This document shows positions 1 to 7,891 of a stretch of 64,000 nucleotides of DNA, one piece after another (the stretch's first letter is position 1; every line of letters begins with the position of its first letter). Below the pieces are notes generated by a model, which had not been told where the DNA came from, did not search any database, and saw only the letters and a list, made by a program, of their open reading frames with translations. Made by a program: the position numbers and the translations under genes. The stretch is from contig JAFXQK010000006.1 in NCBI GenBank assembly GCA_017527205.1, positions 19,461 to 83,460 of the forward strand, given 5' to 3'. This DNA is from Lachnospiraceae bacterium (lineage in GTDB: Bacteria > Bacillota > Clostridia > Lachnospirales > Lachnospiraceae).

Positions 1-176
1 TAATATTCACAAACGGCACGAATGGGAAGTCCGAGCTCACTGGCCTCTTTTTCGGCCTCTTCATATTCTTTTATGTTGTAATATGCCTGAAAGCTGGATA
101 TCAGCTTGTTCGCAGCACTTTCTATCGTATATTCCATAAAACATGATCTCATGACCCTGCCATCTTCATTCGACAT
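1..176 (-). CDS. Hypothetical protein, N-terminal part only
   Basis: An open frame begins with ATG at 176 on the minus strand and runs off the left edge of the window, so only about 58 residues are visible. It starts MSNEDGRVMRSC and looks helical and acidic; no signal peptide, membrane segment or recognised motif is seen. A GAAAGGG ribosome binding site lies just upstream of the chosen start, although very close to it, so the internal ATG at residue 9 or 14 is also possible. It is divergent from the small membrane protein at 385. Function is unknown. Confidence 0.55.
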   Translation of the reverse strand, partial: MSNEDGRVMRSCFMEYTIESAANKLISSFQAYYNIKEYEEAEKEASELGLPIRAVCEY

Positions 177-247
177 AAACCCTTTCTCGAACAAAAACTA
201 TGGGGCAAATTCTAAAATTTTTATAAAATCATATATAAATATACACT

Positions 248-259
248 TTAACGCGTTAA
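248..259. promoter_or_regulatory. 12-bp palindrome in a divergent intergenic region
   Basis: TTAACGCGTTAA is a perfect palindrome in the AT-rich gap between two divergent genes (minus-strand gene ending at 176, plus-strand gene from 385). Its position suits an operator for one or both promoters, but no regulator can be named. Confidence 0.35.
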
Positions 260-295
260 TTTGCAATACATAATGAGAAAAGACGGAAAAAAATA

Positions 296-324
296 TTGTA
301 GGGGATATAAAAGAGAGATATAAT
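296..324 (+). promoter_or_regulatory. Sigma-A type promoter for the small membrane protein
   Basis: TTGTAG (296-301) and TATAAT (319-324) are separated by 17 bp, about 60 bp upstream of the ATG at 385. The -10 is perfect and the -35 matches at the first three positions. Confidence 0.6.
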
Positions 325-384
325 CTAAGTAATGACAAATTGAAAGACTGAAGCTCTTTCCGTAGAAAGGATCATAAATCGTTT

Positions 385-753
385 ATGAATCAAGAAAACG
401 AAGTTCAAGAAGTAAAAATTCTGGAAAATGAAATACAAGAGAAAAAAGCGAAGAAGAAAAAAAAGCAAAATGGCCCCGGCCACTTAAAGGAACGGAACCA
501 TTTTGACGGAAAAGACATGATCCTCCTCGTCGTTATGCTGATCATTATCTACGGCATTATGACCTGGGTGGAATTCTTTGCACAGGAAAAGATGAACAGC
601 ATGGAGCAAAACCAGACGCCGACAAGCCAAACCATGGAAATAAACCAATCCATCGAAACAGACCAATCCATCGAAACAGACCAATCCGTCGAATCAAATC
701 AACCCATCGAAGGCGAAACAAATCAAACAATGACAACCGTGGAAAACCCTTAA
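385..753 (+). CDS. Small single-pass membrane protein with a Gln/Thr-rich repeat tail
   Basis: This 122-residue protein has a highly charged N-terminus with a lysine run (residues 21-28), one hydrophobic segment at about residues 44-62 (ILLVVMLIIIYGIM), and a polar tail in which the hexamer SIETDQ is repeated (residues 89-100) followed by degenerate copies. The positive-inside rule predicts a cytoplasmic N-terminus and an extracellular tail. A GAAAGGA sequence lies 13 bp upstream of the ATG, a rather long spacing. It has its own promoter and ends in a hairpin shared with the convergent gene. No family is recognised. Confidence 0.6.
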   Translation: MNQENEVQEVKILENEIQEKKAKKKKKQNGPGHLKERNHFDGKDMILLVVMLIIIYGIMTWVEFFAQEKMNSMEQNQTPTSQTMEINQSIETDQSIETDQSVESNQPIEGETNQTMTTVENP

Positions 754-763
754 TTCCACGGTT
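735..763. terminator. Hairpin between convergent genes, possible bidirectional terminator
   Basis: AACCGTGGAA (735-744) and TTCCACGGTT (754-763) form a perfect 10-bp inverted repeat with a 9-nt loop containing the stop codon of the small membrane protein. The T tract is poor on both strands, so termination efficiency is uncertain. Confidence 0.5.
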
Positions 764-780
764 GCTTGCTTATTTTGACA

Positions 781-1881
781 TTATTCTTCTGATTCAAAAA
801 CTCTCGGTTTTGCGTACTCTTCGTCCGTAATAGCTGGCTTGATGCTCTCGCCGTCCACGGTAACGGAAAGTCCCAGGGCGGGTCCCGTGACTATTCCCGA
901 AGCTCCCATGGCGGCGATTACCTCACCCTTCTTTACTATATCACCTTCTTCCACGAAAAAATCCTGCAAGTGAAAGTATCTTACACTTGCACCATTCTCC
1001 GCAGCAAGAATGACGTAATATCCGTAGGGAATGGCAAAATCACATTCCTCGATGATGCCGTCCGATACGGCGTAGATCTCGTCTCCCTTAGAACCGGCAA
1101 AGGTTGCGACATAGACTTGTTTTCCATCAACCAGCCCTTCGCTGAAGGTTTGGGAATAATTTTCTTTGATGGGACTTACCCAATCGTCATATGCCAGCCT
1201 TGGCTGAGGCAGCGTCTCCCGCTCCCCGTCAGATAAAGGCTTTTTTACTTCCTCCGTCTGCGTTTCCTCCTTTGATGCCACGTAATTTTCTAAATTCGCT
1301 CTCACTACGTCCGTCGACTGAACGTCAAATCCAAAGGAGCAAATCCAATCCTGTCCAAACATAAAATCATTGTTGGTTAGTATAAAGTAATACCAATCCT
1401 TTTCTGCTAAATTTTCCTCCATGGCTTCCACGTCATAGCCTTGGGAAAGGTCGATTCGAACGATTCCCGTAGAATGCGGCGGAATCATGTCTCCTTCCAC
1501 GTGAATCTGCTTTCTGTCTCCGTCCGCCAGTTTTCCCGTAGACCACTGCATAACCTTCACCTGATCCTGCAATCGTAAGGGTTTATCTGACGAATTTACT
1601 ACTACTATTTCATATTTTCCATCTCCGAGACAGACTGAGGAAAAGCCCACTTCGTCCCCCTTGATGCCGGAAAGCTTTGCATAGGTAAATCCTGCCGTAG
1701 TACAGAAACATAAGACACAAACAATGGCAAACGCAAGTCTTTTTTGCCAGAAAAAAGATGTTTTTTCCTCCGCAGATAATTGATTGAGCGAGCTTCTCAC
1801 CTTCTCTTCATAGGATTGCGGCAACATAAGCGTTTCCTGTCTTGCTTTTTCAAACAACTTCTCCTCAAACTCATCCTTCAT
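781..1881 (-). CDS. Anti-sigma-like membrane protein with degenerate LytM/M23 domain
   Basis: The start chosen (MKDEFEEKL) has AAGGAG 8 bp upstream; an ATG 18 bp further out lacks such a site. The protein (366 aa) has a cytoplasmic N-terminus of about 45 residues, one membrane segment (about 46-68, FAIVCVLCFCTTAG), and an extracellular part ending in a LytM-like fold (YAVSDGII, YFHL, VKKGEVIAAMG). The zinc-ligand positions are lost: the usual HxxxD is absent and the usual HLH appears as ALG in TGPALGLSV, so peptidase activity is unlikely. It lies 30 bp downstream of an ECF sigma gene, and the layout (short cytoplasmic part, one membrane pass, sensor outside) suggests an anti-sigma factor. That role is inferred from context and topology, not from a recognised anti-sigma domain. 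Confidence 0.7.
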   Translation of the reverse strand: MKDEFEEKLFEKARQETLMLPQSYEEKVRSSLNQLSAEEKTSFFWQKRLAFAIVCVLCFCTTAGFTYAKLSGIKGDEVGFSSVCLGDGKYEIVVVNSSDKPLRLQDQVKVMQWSTGKLADGDRKQIHVEGDMIPPHSTGIVRIDLSQGYDVEAMEENLAEKDWYYFILTNNDFMFGQDWICSFGFDVQSTDVVRANLENYVASKEETQTEEVKKPLSDGERETLPQPRLAYDDWVSPIKENYSQTFSEGLVDGKQVYVATFAGSKGDEIYAVSDGIIEECDFAIPYGYYVILAAENGASVRYFHLQDFFVEEGDIVKKGEVIAAMGASGIVTGPALGLSVTVDGESIKPAITDEEYAKPRVFESEE

Positions 1882-1911
1882 AACTTGTCTCCTTATCATA
1901 AAACCATTCCA

Positions 1912-2439
1912 TCACTTCTCCAAATTACGTTTCAATTTTTCCCTCGCCCTGGAAAGCCTTGTTTTTACCGTCCCCTGTGAAAGGTGCAGAATCTTACTGA
2001 TCTCCTGCGTGGAAAAGCCAAAATAATAATATAGCACAACGATTTTGGAATACTTTTCCGTAAGGCTCATCACAACGCTCCAAAGCTCCGTTTCCGCTTC
2101 CTGCGGCGAATTGCCCGCGGAAGTAACATCCTCAAAGGAGTCCGTCAGCTCGATGCGCTTCCTTTTTCGCAAAAAGGTTTTTGCACGATTTGCTACTATC
2201 GTCATGATCCAAGATTGAAAGCTCGACGGATCCCGCAACGTAGCCAGACGCTCGTAGGCCGCTAAAATGGCATCACCCACGACATCCTCCGCATCATGCG
2301 CATTCTTTACGATACTCAGCGCCAGGCGATACATCTGTGATTGATATTTTATGATGAGCCTTTCAAACTCGTCCTTTTTCATGTTACCCAACGCATCTTT
2401 TCCTTTCCCCTCTGCCACGCTTTTTGAAACATGTTTCAT
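1912..2439 (-). CDS. ECF-family RNA polymerase sigma factor
   Basis: This 175-residue protein has sigma-70 region 2 (about 27-90, with KNAHDAEDVVGDAI and FQSWIMTIVANRAK) and region 4 (about 118-172, with FGFSTQEISKILHLSQGTVKTRLSRAREKL split around the helix-turn-helix). GGAG sits 6 bp before the ATG, supporting this start over the internal MKKDEF. It is followed by a gene for a membrane protein likely to hold it inactive, a common sigma/anti-sigma pair. Its regulon is unknown. No convincing autoregulated ECF promoter was found, although the upstream region has a palindrome and phased short repeats. Confidence 0.88.
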   Translation of the reverse strand: MKHVSKSVAEGKGKDALGNMKKDEFERLIIKYQSQMYRLALSIVKNAHDAEDVVGDAILAAYERLATLRDPSSFQSWIMTIVANRAKTFLRKRKRIELTDSFEDVTSAGNSPQEAETELWSVVMSLTEKYSKIVVLYYYFGFSTQEISKILHLSQGTVKTRLSRAREKLKRNLEK

Positions 2440-2467
2440 ATATGAGACTCCGTAACTTAAGGAATGG

Positions 2468-2488
2468 TTTCATTTTTACAAAATGAAA
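2468..2488. promoter_or_regulatory. Palindrome upstream of the ECF sigma gene
   Basis: TTTCATTTT and AAAATGAAA form a perfect 9-bp inverted repeat around TAC, about 30 bp upstream of the sigma factor start. It could be an operator or a leader hairpin. Confidence 0.4.
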
Positions 2489-2500
2489 AGGGTTCAAAAT

Positions 2501-2551
2501 CTTGCAAAAAGTCCTGCAAAATCCTACAAAGTCCTACAAAAGTACTGCAAA
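2501..2551. repeat. Short 10-bp tandem repeats
   Basis: Units resembling RTCCTRCAAA occur head to tail at 2511, 2521 and 2531, with weaker copies on each side (2501 and 2541). The period is exactly 10 bp, close to one helical turn. They lie upstream of the ECF sigma gene and downstream of the terminator of the solute-binding lipoprotein. Confidence 0.55.
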
Positions 2552-2562
2552 GATTCTTTGCA

Positions 2563-2606
2563 CAAAAAATTCTTGCCAGAATTTATAAAACTCTGCCAAG
2601 AATTTT
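2563..2606 (-). terminator. Rho-independent terminator of the solute-binding lipoprotein gene
   Basis: Read on the minus strand, AATTCTTG-G-CAGA pairs with TCTG-G-CAAGAATT (one G-G mismatch) around an 11-nt loop and is followed by a T run. It lies about 35 bp after the stop codon at 2639. Confidence 0.65.
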
Positions 2607-2638
2607 CATTCTATACTAAAGCTTTTTCCCTAAATGCC

Positions 2639-4774
2639 TTACTTATTCTCCGTCAAAAATAATTGGATCCGCTGCTGAATGATTTCCACGACCTCGTCTA
2701 AGTCCTTTTGTCCGGAGAAGTAGGCACCCACCTCATCCGTAATGATCGACATACAGATTCTATCCTGTATCGTTTCCGGCTCCGCATTCTCCATCAAATC
2801 ATAAAACAGGCTTTCCTCCTCATCCGTCAGAGGATGGCCAATATAGGCATGCGGGCGGTTTTTCCTCATGTATTCCAGATAATCCTCCTGCGGCGTGTAC
2901 CCTAAGGGGCCGCCTTCCGTTTTGATATAGTCAATATATGTGCGAAGCACGCTTTGATTGGTCGAAATGCCATACTGCCAGGTACTTAACAAGCTCGCTT
3001 CCATGTCAGTTTCATCAAAGAATTTTGTTCCAAGATAAGCTTCGATAAAGCTCCAAGCCAGATCCGCATGTTCGCTCTTACCGCAGATTGCAAGGGCGTT
3101 CACGTCAAAGCTGATCCCCATCGTATGCTTCTCCTTACCGTCAAAGGTGGGAAATCCAACGTAAACGGCACGGTCTTCAAAGGCTTGAAACTGCTGTCTG
3201 GGAACTTCTTCTACCTGCATAATCTCCGCATAATGAATGGCTCCCTTCGCCTGATACAGGTTAAAATCCTCCTTCTTTTCCGGAAACTCGGCCGCAAACC
3301 GTAATAATTCCCGGAATTCTTCCTGATCGAAATGACATTGCCTTGTCTTTTCATCCACAAAGAAGGAGATATTTGGCGCAAGACATAAATCCAGCACGGT
3401 CCACCGATCCAAACCCTTTAAGAATTCCCCGTCCTCCATTTTGTGACAGATTTCCATGAAATCAGAAACCGTCCATCCCGCTTTTACGTCCACAAGTTCG
3501 GAATCTACAAGAATCGTATCCAATCGCAGGCCATAGGGTATGGCGGCAACCTTTCCTTTGTCAGAGCAAATTTCCAGTGCCTTTTTATGATAATCCGCAA
3601 GATGAATGATCTCACTTTTTTCCGAAAACGGAGTCAGGTCAAGAACGTAACCCTTCTGAAGCAAGTCCACCACCGTCATGTTGGAACCCATGCCGTGATA
3701 AATTAAGGAAGAAAGATCAATTAAGTCCGGTGCCTGATCTCCCAATAGATCCAAACCCATTCTTGTAACGGCGTCCTGCATGTCCTGCTGCGTAGTGTTT
3801 GAAGTCGGATTTAAGTATTTTACAACCTGAATCTGGCAATCCTCATGCTGCCTGTTAAAATCAGAAACGACCCTCTCAAGGAAATTGTTTGAGTATACCG
3901 TGGCGAGGGTAAGAATCAGCGGCCCAACGGTCTCTTCTTCCGCTTCCTTCTCCCGCAGCATGACAAGCTCCGCTTTGTTCGTAGCAATGTCCACCGTAAG
4001 CACGCGAATTTCCTGCTCTGATTTCCATGCGTATTTCACATTGCTTGAGATCAAGGATTCCTCTTCCCAAAGCAGCACCTCCTTGCAGGATTCTTTTCCG
4101 TCCCATTCATAAAGCCCGTCCGTATTATGAAACAGAATACTCTTTCCGTCTGCCGTGCCCTCCACTTCATTGATAAAACGAGGAAAATCTGCGCGAACCT
4201 CCGTAACTTCCCCCTTGTCACTTACGGCAATCAGTTTATTTGACAAATCGTCGCCGCTCTTTCTTATGACAATTCTGCCGTCCGCCAGACTTGCTGCCCC
4301 GTTTAACAAATCCGTTGCCTGAAGATTTTTAGACAAATCCGTTAAGGTGAGCACCTTCCCGTCTCCGTCACGGGATTGCAGAAAATATTTTCTTCCCGCG
4401 CCATTGTCGCTGCAAAGGAGCAAATGAAATTTTCCTTCCGCAGTGACCGTCAACCCGCGAATATCCCCATCTTCCTTTTCATTCGTGAAAACGAGCGTCT
4501 TTTCGCCGCCGTCAAATCCCTGACGATAAATGGTTTCCGGATCCCCTGGAACGACGTAATACAGCGCATCCTCCGTAAGACACGCGACAAACAGCCCTTG
4601 CGTAACCTCCCGAGGAAGCTTTAGCTCCTGATATTTCTTATGATATCCCAATGCCGCTTTTCCACCATATGCAGGATTTTCTTCCTTAGATTCTTTCTTT
4701 CCAAAGCTGCATCCAGTCAAGAGGAGCAGAATCCATAACCAATAAAAAACCATCCTTTTACGATTTTTTTTCAC
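2639..4774 (-). CDS. Lipoprotein with N-terminal beta-rich region and solute-binding domain
   Basis: A 711-residue lipoprotein with signal peptide and lipobox LLTGC (Cys22). Residues about 50-270 are beta-rich and propeller-like (for example TVTAEGKFHLLLCSDNGA), and about 275-711 resemble an ABC-type sugar-binding protein (FNRQHEDCQIQVVKYL, DLIDLS, a WSFIEAYL segment and the C-terminal QQRIQLFLTENK). The start is GTG with GGAGG 9 bp upstream. No permease or ATPase gene is adjacent, and four relatives lie at 50-59.5 kb. It may bind a ligand for a sensor or a distant transporter; the ligand is unknown. It ends in its own terminator, so it appears monocistronic. Confidence 0.75.
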   Translation of the reverse strand: MKKNRKRMVFYWLWILLLLTGCSFGKKESKEENPAYGGKAALGYHKKYQELKLPREVTQGLFVACLTEDALYYVVPGDPETIYRQGFDGGEKTLVFTNEKEDGDIRGLTVTAEGKFHLLLCSDNGAGRKYFLQSRDGDGKVLTLTDLSKNLQATDLLNGAASLADGRIVIRKSGDDLSNKLIAVSDKGEVTEVRADFPRFINEVEGTADGKSILFHNTDGLYEWDGKESCKEVLLWEEESLISSNVKYAWKSEQEIRVLTVDIATNKAELVMLREKEAEEETVGPLILTLATVYSNNFLERVVSDFNRQHEDCQIQVVKYLNPTSNTTQQDMQDAVTRMGLDLLGDQAPDLIDLSSLIYHGMGSNMTVVDLLQKGYVLDLTPFSEKSEIIHLADYHKKALEICSDKGKVAAIPYGLRLDTILVDSELVDVKAGWTVSDFMEICHKMEDGEFLKGLDRWTVLDLCLAPNISFFVDEKTRQCHFDQEEFRELLRFAAEFPEKKEDFNLYQAKGAIHYAEIMQVEEVPRQQFQAFEDRAVYVGFPTFDGKEKHTMGISFDVNALAICGKSEHADLAWSFIEAYLGTKFFDETDMEASLLSTWQYGISTNQSVLRTYIDYIKTEGGPLGYTPQEDYLEYMRKNRPHAYIGHPLTDEEESLFYDLMENAEPETIQDRICMSIITDEVGAYFSGQKDLDEVVEIIQQRIQLFLTENK

Positions 4775-4875
4775 GCAAAATTACCTCCACAATCATATCG
4801 TAGGAATAACAAAATATCTACCTTCTTGCATCTCATAATATCAGCCTAACATTCTTGCCACGTACATTCAATACT

Positions 4876-4893
4876 CTTAAACGAATCTTAAAG
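4876..4893. promoter_or_regulatory. CTTAAAC/CTTAAAG direct repeat (OmpR-like box)
   Basis: CTTAAAC-GAAT-CTTAAAG on the plus strand has an 11-bp period, the same pair seen at 45460-45477 and 50003-50020. It is about 100 bp upstream of the minus-strand lipoprotein gene starting at 4774, but its orientation relative to that gene is opposite to the other two sites, so the link is weaker here. Confidence 0.35.
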
Positions 4894-4902
4894 ATTTCCA
4901 AT

Positions 4903-4930
4903 AAAAAAGCACGGTCAAGCCGCGCTTTTT
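4903..4930 (-). terminator. Rho-independent terminator of the antiporter gene
   Basis: On the minus strand GCGCGG pairs with CCGTGC (one G-U) around CTTGA, and the stem extends into A and T runs with a T6 tract. It begins about 10 bp after the antiporter stop codon. Confidence 0.75.
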
Positions 4931-4939
4931 AGAAATACC

Positions 4940-6118
4940 TTATGCTTCCTTTTCATCCTTCGCATACAAAAGCTTTAGGATGATAGGCGTGAAAATGCTG
5001 GAGCAGATGATCAATAAGATCACGGCGGTAAAATATACCGGCGTGAGAAGGCCGACGGTAAGTCCCTTTTGGGATACAATCAGGGCGACCTCGCCTCTTG
5101 TCATCATGCCGACGCCGATCTTTAAGCTATCCTTGAAGCTAAACCTACAGATCTTTGCCATGAGGCCACAGCCGATGATCTTTGTAATCAAGGCAACGAG
5201 AACAAATCCGATCGAGAAAATGATAATTCCTGCATCAATGTTGTCAATGCTGGTCTTTAGGCCAATGCTGGCGAAGAAGACCGGTCCGAAGAGCATGTAG
5301 GAATTGATGTCGATCTTCTCATCAATGTACTGCGAATCCTGGATGGAGCAAAGGATGATGCCGGCTACGTAAGCGCCCGTGATGTCCGCGATGCCAAACC
5401 ATTTCTCCGCACCATAGGCGAAGGCAAAGCAAAGTGCAAGGCCAAGGATCGGAATTCTTCTTGTATGCGGATAGCGGGCATCCAGTTTTTTGAAAATTAA
5501 GTACAGGATAAAGCCAACGCCAATGGCCGCAAGGAAGAATAATATCGTCGAGATCACGACTCCCATGGGATCCGTGTCCGGATTCTTAAATCCAATAACA
5601 AAGGTCAGGACAATAATGCCGATCACGTCATCAATGATGGCAGCGCTTAAGATTGTCGTACCGACCTTGCCCTTTAGTTTTCCTAGCTCCTTGAGGGCTT
5701 GGACGGTGATGGAAACGCTCGTTGCCGTCATAATGACACCGACAAACACGGCCTTATAAAAATCCTCGGAGCCCCATGGCGCCATGCCGTAGAGACCAAA
5801 ATATAACAGGGTTCCGCCTGCCAAGGGAACGAATACGCCCGAGCAGGCGATGAGGAACGCAATCGGTCCCGTCTTCATAAGATCCTTTAGATTTGTCTCA
5901 AGTCCTGCGGAGAACATGAGGAGCACCACGCCAATCTCCGCCATGTGAGTTAGAAAATCCGTCTGCTCCACCAGTCCTAAAATGCTCGGTCCGATCAGGA
6001 GTCCCGCAATGATCTCACCAACGACCTGCGGCGCCTTCAGCTTTCTTGCGATAATGCCAAAAACCTTTGCAAAAATAACAATAATTGCTAAATCACGAAA
6101 TATCAAATACGCTTCCAT
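4940..6118 (-). CDS. CPA2-family cation/proton antiporter
   Basis: A 392-residue integral membrane protein, hydrophobic over most of its length with roughly 12-13 membrane segments. It carries the Asp-Asp pair of electrogenic CPA antiporters in AAIIDDVIGI (about residue 161) and the N-terminal GEIIAGLLIGPSILG motif of the NapA/KefB-type family. It exchanges monovalent cations, most likely Na+ or K+, for protons; the ion cannot be fixed from sequence. There is no C-terminal TrkA-N domain, unlike KefB/C. The ATG is preceded by AAGGGAG. It has its own promoter and terminator. Confidence 0.85.
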   Translation of the reverse strand: MEAYLIFRDLAIIVIFAKVFGIIARKLKAPQVVGEIIAGLLIGPSILGLVEQTDFLTHMAEIGVVLLMFSAGLETNLKDLMKTGPIAFLIACSGVFVPLAGGTLLYFGLYGMAPWGSEDFYKAVFVGVIMTATSVSITVQALKELGKLKGKVGTTILSAAIIDDVIGIIVLTFVIGFKNPDTDPMGVVISTILFFLAAIGVGFILYLIFKKLDARYPHTRRIPILGLALCFAFAYGAEKWFGIADITGAYVAGIILCSIQDSQYIDEKIDINSYMLFGPVFFASIGLKTSIDNIDAGIIIFSIGFVLVALITKIIGCGLMAKICRFSFKDSLKIGVGMMTRGEVALIVSQKGLTVGLLTPVYFTAVILLIICSSIFTPIILKLLYAKDEKEA

Positions 6119-6145
6119 TATAAATTCTCCCTTTACCTATGAAAT

Positions 6146-6175
6146 AACTCGAGGGCTTTGCTTGCCACTCGAGTT
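6146..6175. other. Leader hairpin of the antiporter mRNA
   Basis: AACTCGAG (6146-6153) pairs with CTCGAGTT (6168-6175), with GGC/GCC extending the stem inward. It lies between the predicted transcription start (about 6192) and the antiporter start codon. Its CTCGAG ends resemble those of the 75-bp palindromes elsewhere in the window. Confidence 0.5.
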
Positions 6176-6198
6176 TAAATCTACTTGTAAGCATATTC

Positions 6199-6226
6199 AT
6201 TATACACGCAAATTGATAAAAATCAA
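6199..6226 (-). promoter_or_regulatory. Sigma-A type promoter for the antiporter gene
   Basis: On the minus strand TTGATT (6226-6221) and TATAAT (6204-6199) are 16 bp apart, about 80 bp upstream of the ATG at 6118. Confidence 0.65.
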
Positions 6227-6280
6227 GATTTAATTCTTTTTCCGACAGATTGATTTTTCCGAGTCTTTACTATTTGCTTA

Positions 6281-7381
6281 TCATACAGATCCGTTTTCTT
6301 GTAGACGGATTACCTGATCACGCTTTTCGAAAAGCACGCAGCCGCCTTTATGGTCGTCATTCAAGAGACCGCCATCAATCATGGACCGAAACAGCTTTGA
6401 GTTCATCGCCTCCCGCAGTGAGGTATCTTTTACGTTACAATCTGAATATGGAGAAAATGGACAGGGCTCTGCCCCTCCACTTGAATTAATATGGAAAAAT
6501 CCACGTCCCGCGGCGATGCATCCTCCAGAGCTCTTCTCATCCCCTGGAAAAGAAACAAATACCATCTCTGGATGCTCTGTCCGAAGTCTTTCAATCTCTC
6601 CCTTTAAATACTCTCTTTCCTCATCACCAGGCGCGAGCTCGCTGCTTTCCTCGGTTACCGGTACAAACTCGACAAAGATCACCGCCTTACAGCCCTTCTC
6701 CGAAAGCATTCTCACGAATTCCTCCGATGACACGCCCTGATAGTTTTCGGTTGTCACAGTTACCGATACTCCGAAGATCAGACCCCTTTTATCCAATTCA
6801 TCCATATTGGAAACGAGCTTGTCATAGACTCCTTCCCCTCTTCTGGCATCCGTAATGTCTTTATTTCCTTCGATGCTCATGATGGGAACGATATTCCTGC
6901 ACTTGTCAAAAAGTTCAAAGTATTTCTCTCCCATAAACGTGCCGTTCGTAAATACGGGGAAAAGAATATTCGAATGTTTACCCGCCGCATCGATCACGCC
7001 CTTCCGAAGAAGCGGCTCTCCGCCGGCAAGCAGGATGAAGCTCACACCGAGATCATCTGCCTCATCAAAGATCCTGCTCCATTCTTCATCCGATAGCTGA
7101 GCGACTGGGGCTTCATCTGTTGTCGCATGATTGCATCTTGAATAACAGCCTGCGCAGTGCAGGTTACAGCTACTCGTAATGCTGGCGATAAGAAACGGAG
7201 GAACGTGTTCGCCCTTTTTTTCCATGGCGGAACGCTTCTTGGATGCAGCCTTGCTTGCAGCAGCAAACCTTACCATATAAGCACTCTCACGCGGATTTTT
7301 CAATGTGGCTCTTAAGGAATCCGTAACAATTCTTTCCACCCCATGTGTCATATACTCTTGGATATCAAATTCTTTTTCCAT
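6281..7381 (-). CDS. Radical SAM protein with C-terminal SPASM-like cysteines
   Basis: A 366-residue protein with the iron-sulfur/SAM motif CNLHCAGC (about residues 72-79), the GGEPLL motif, and C-terminal cysteines in GGCIAAG, EPCPF and GGCVLF that suggest an additional cluster as in SPASM-type enzymes. Substrate is unknown; relatives include peptide-modifying and cofactor enzymes, but no precursor peptide is seen nearby. GAGGAG lies 8 bp before the ATG. It is the last gene of an apparent three-gene operon (MarR regulator, flavodoxin, radical SAM). The flavodoxin could be its electron donor; this is inference. Confidence 0.85.
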   Translation of the reverse strand: MEKEFDIQEYMTHGVERIVTDSLRATLKNPRESAYMVRFAAASKAASKKRSAMEKKGEHVPPFLIASITSSCNLHCAGCYSRCNHATTDEAPVAQLSDEEWSRIFDEADDLGVSFILLAGGEPLLRKGVIDAAGKHSNILFPVFTNGTFMGEKYFELFDKCRNIVPIMSIEGNKDITDARRGEGVYDKLVSNMDELDKRGLIFGVSVTVTTENYQGVSSEEFVRMLSEKGCKAVIFVEFVPVTEESSELAPGDEEREYLKGEIERLRTEHPEMVFVSFPGDEKSSGGCIAAGRGFFHINSSGGAEPCPFSPYSDCNVKDTSLREAMNSKLFRSMIDGGLLNDDHKGGCVLFEKRDQVIRLQENGSV

Positions 7382-7465
7382 CTATGGCGCTCCTCATTTC
7401 CTTCGAAATAGCTCTTGCGGTAATTTCTCTACGCCTGTCTAATCTAGACGACGCATTGTTCTCCA

Positions 7466-7873
7466 TTATTTGAACTGCTTTACAAACTCTACTGCTGCCT
7501 TGACGTCATCCTCGTTAGGTCTTCCCTTATGAAGTCCCTTAAACTCACCCTTGCAGTGGAACTCTCTTTCATCCATCGCTATTCCGACCTTATCCGCTTC
7601 TGCCTTAACCTTCTTATAGGTTGAATTCAGCATAGCCGCGGAGCCAAAATTCACGATTTTTCCAACCTTCTCTTTATCAAGAGACAAAACAAAGCTTCTT
7701 ACCTCTGGATCAATCGTAAAAGCATAGTAGGAATTTCCAAGAAAGAGCAAGTCAACCGGCTCCGTAATCGCCTCACTAATTGGAAGGGCCTCAACGCCCA
7801 ATTCCTTTGCCATGGCATCTGCCAGCCTCTTGGTATTTCCTGTTTTCGTATAATATCTTACTGCAAATTTCAT
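7466..7873 (-). CDS. Flavodoxin-family protein
   Basis: A 135-residue flavodoxin-like protein with the FMN phosphate-binding loop YYTKTGNTKRLA near the N-terminus (about residues 7-18) and the later GNSYYAF and NFGSAA segments around the flavin. It is an electron carrier or small flavin reductase. GGGAGGT lies a few bases upstream of the ATG. It begins 18 bp after the MarR stop codon, so they are probably co-transcribed. It may deliver electrons to the radical SAM enzyme downstream. Confidence 0.8.
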   Translation of the reverse strand: MKFAVRYYTKTGNTKRLADAMAKELGVEALPISEAITEPVDLLFLGNSYYAFTIDPEVRSFVLSLDKEKVGKIVNFGSAAMLNSTYKKVKAEADKVGIAMDEREFHCKGEFKGLHKGRPNEDDVKAAVEFVKQFK

Positions 7874-7891
7874 GATCGTACCTCCCTCGTA

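Noticed and set aside
2440..2510. ECF-type autoregulated promoter (TGAAACC or TGAACC with CGTC-like -10)
   Set aside because: The -35-like words are present on the minus strand, but no -10 occurs at the usual 16-17 bp spacing.
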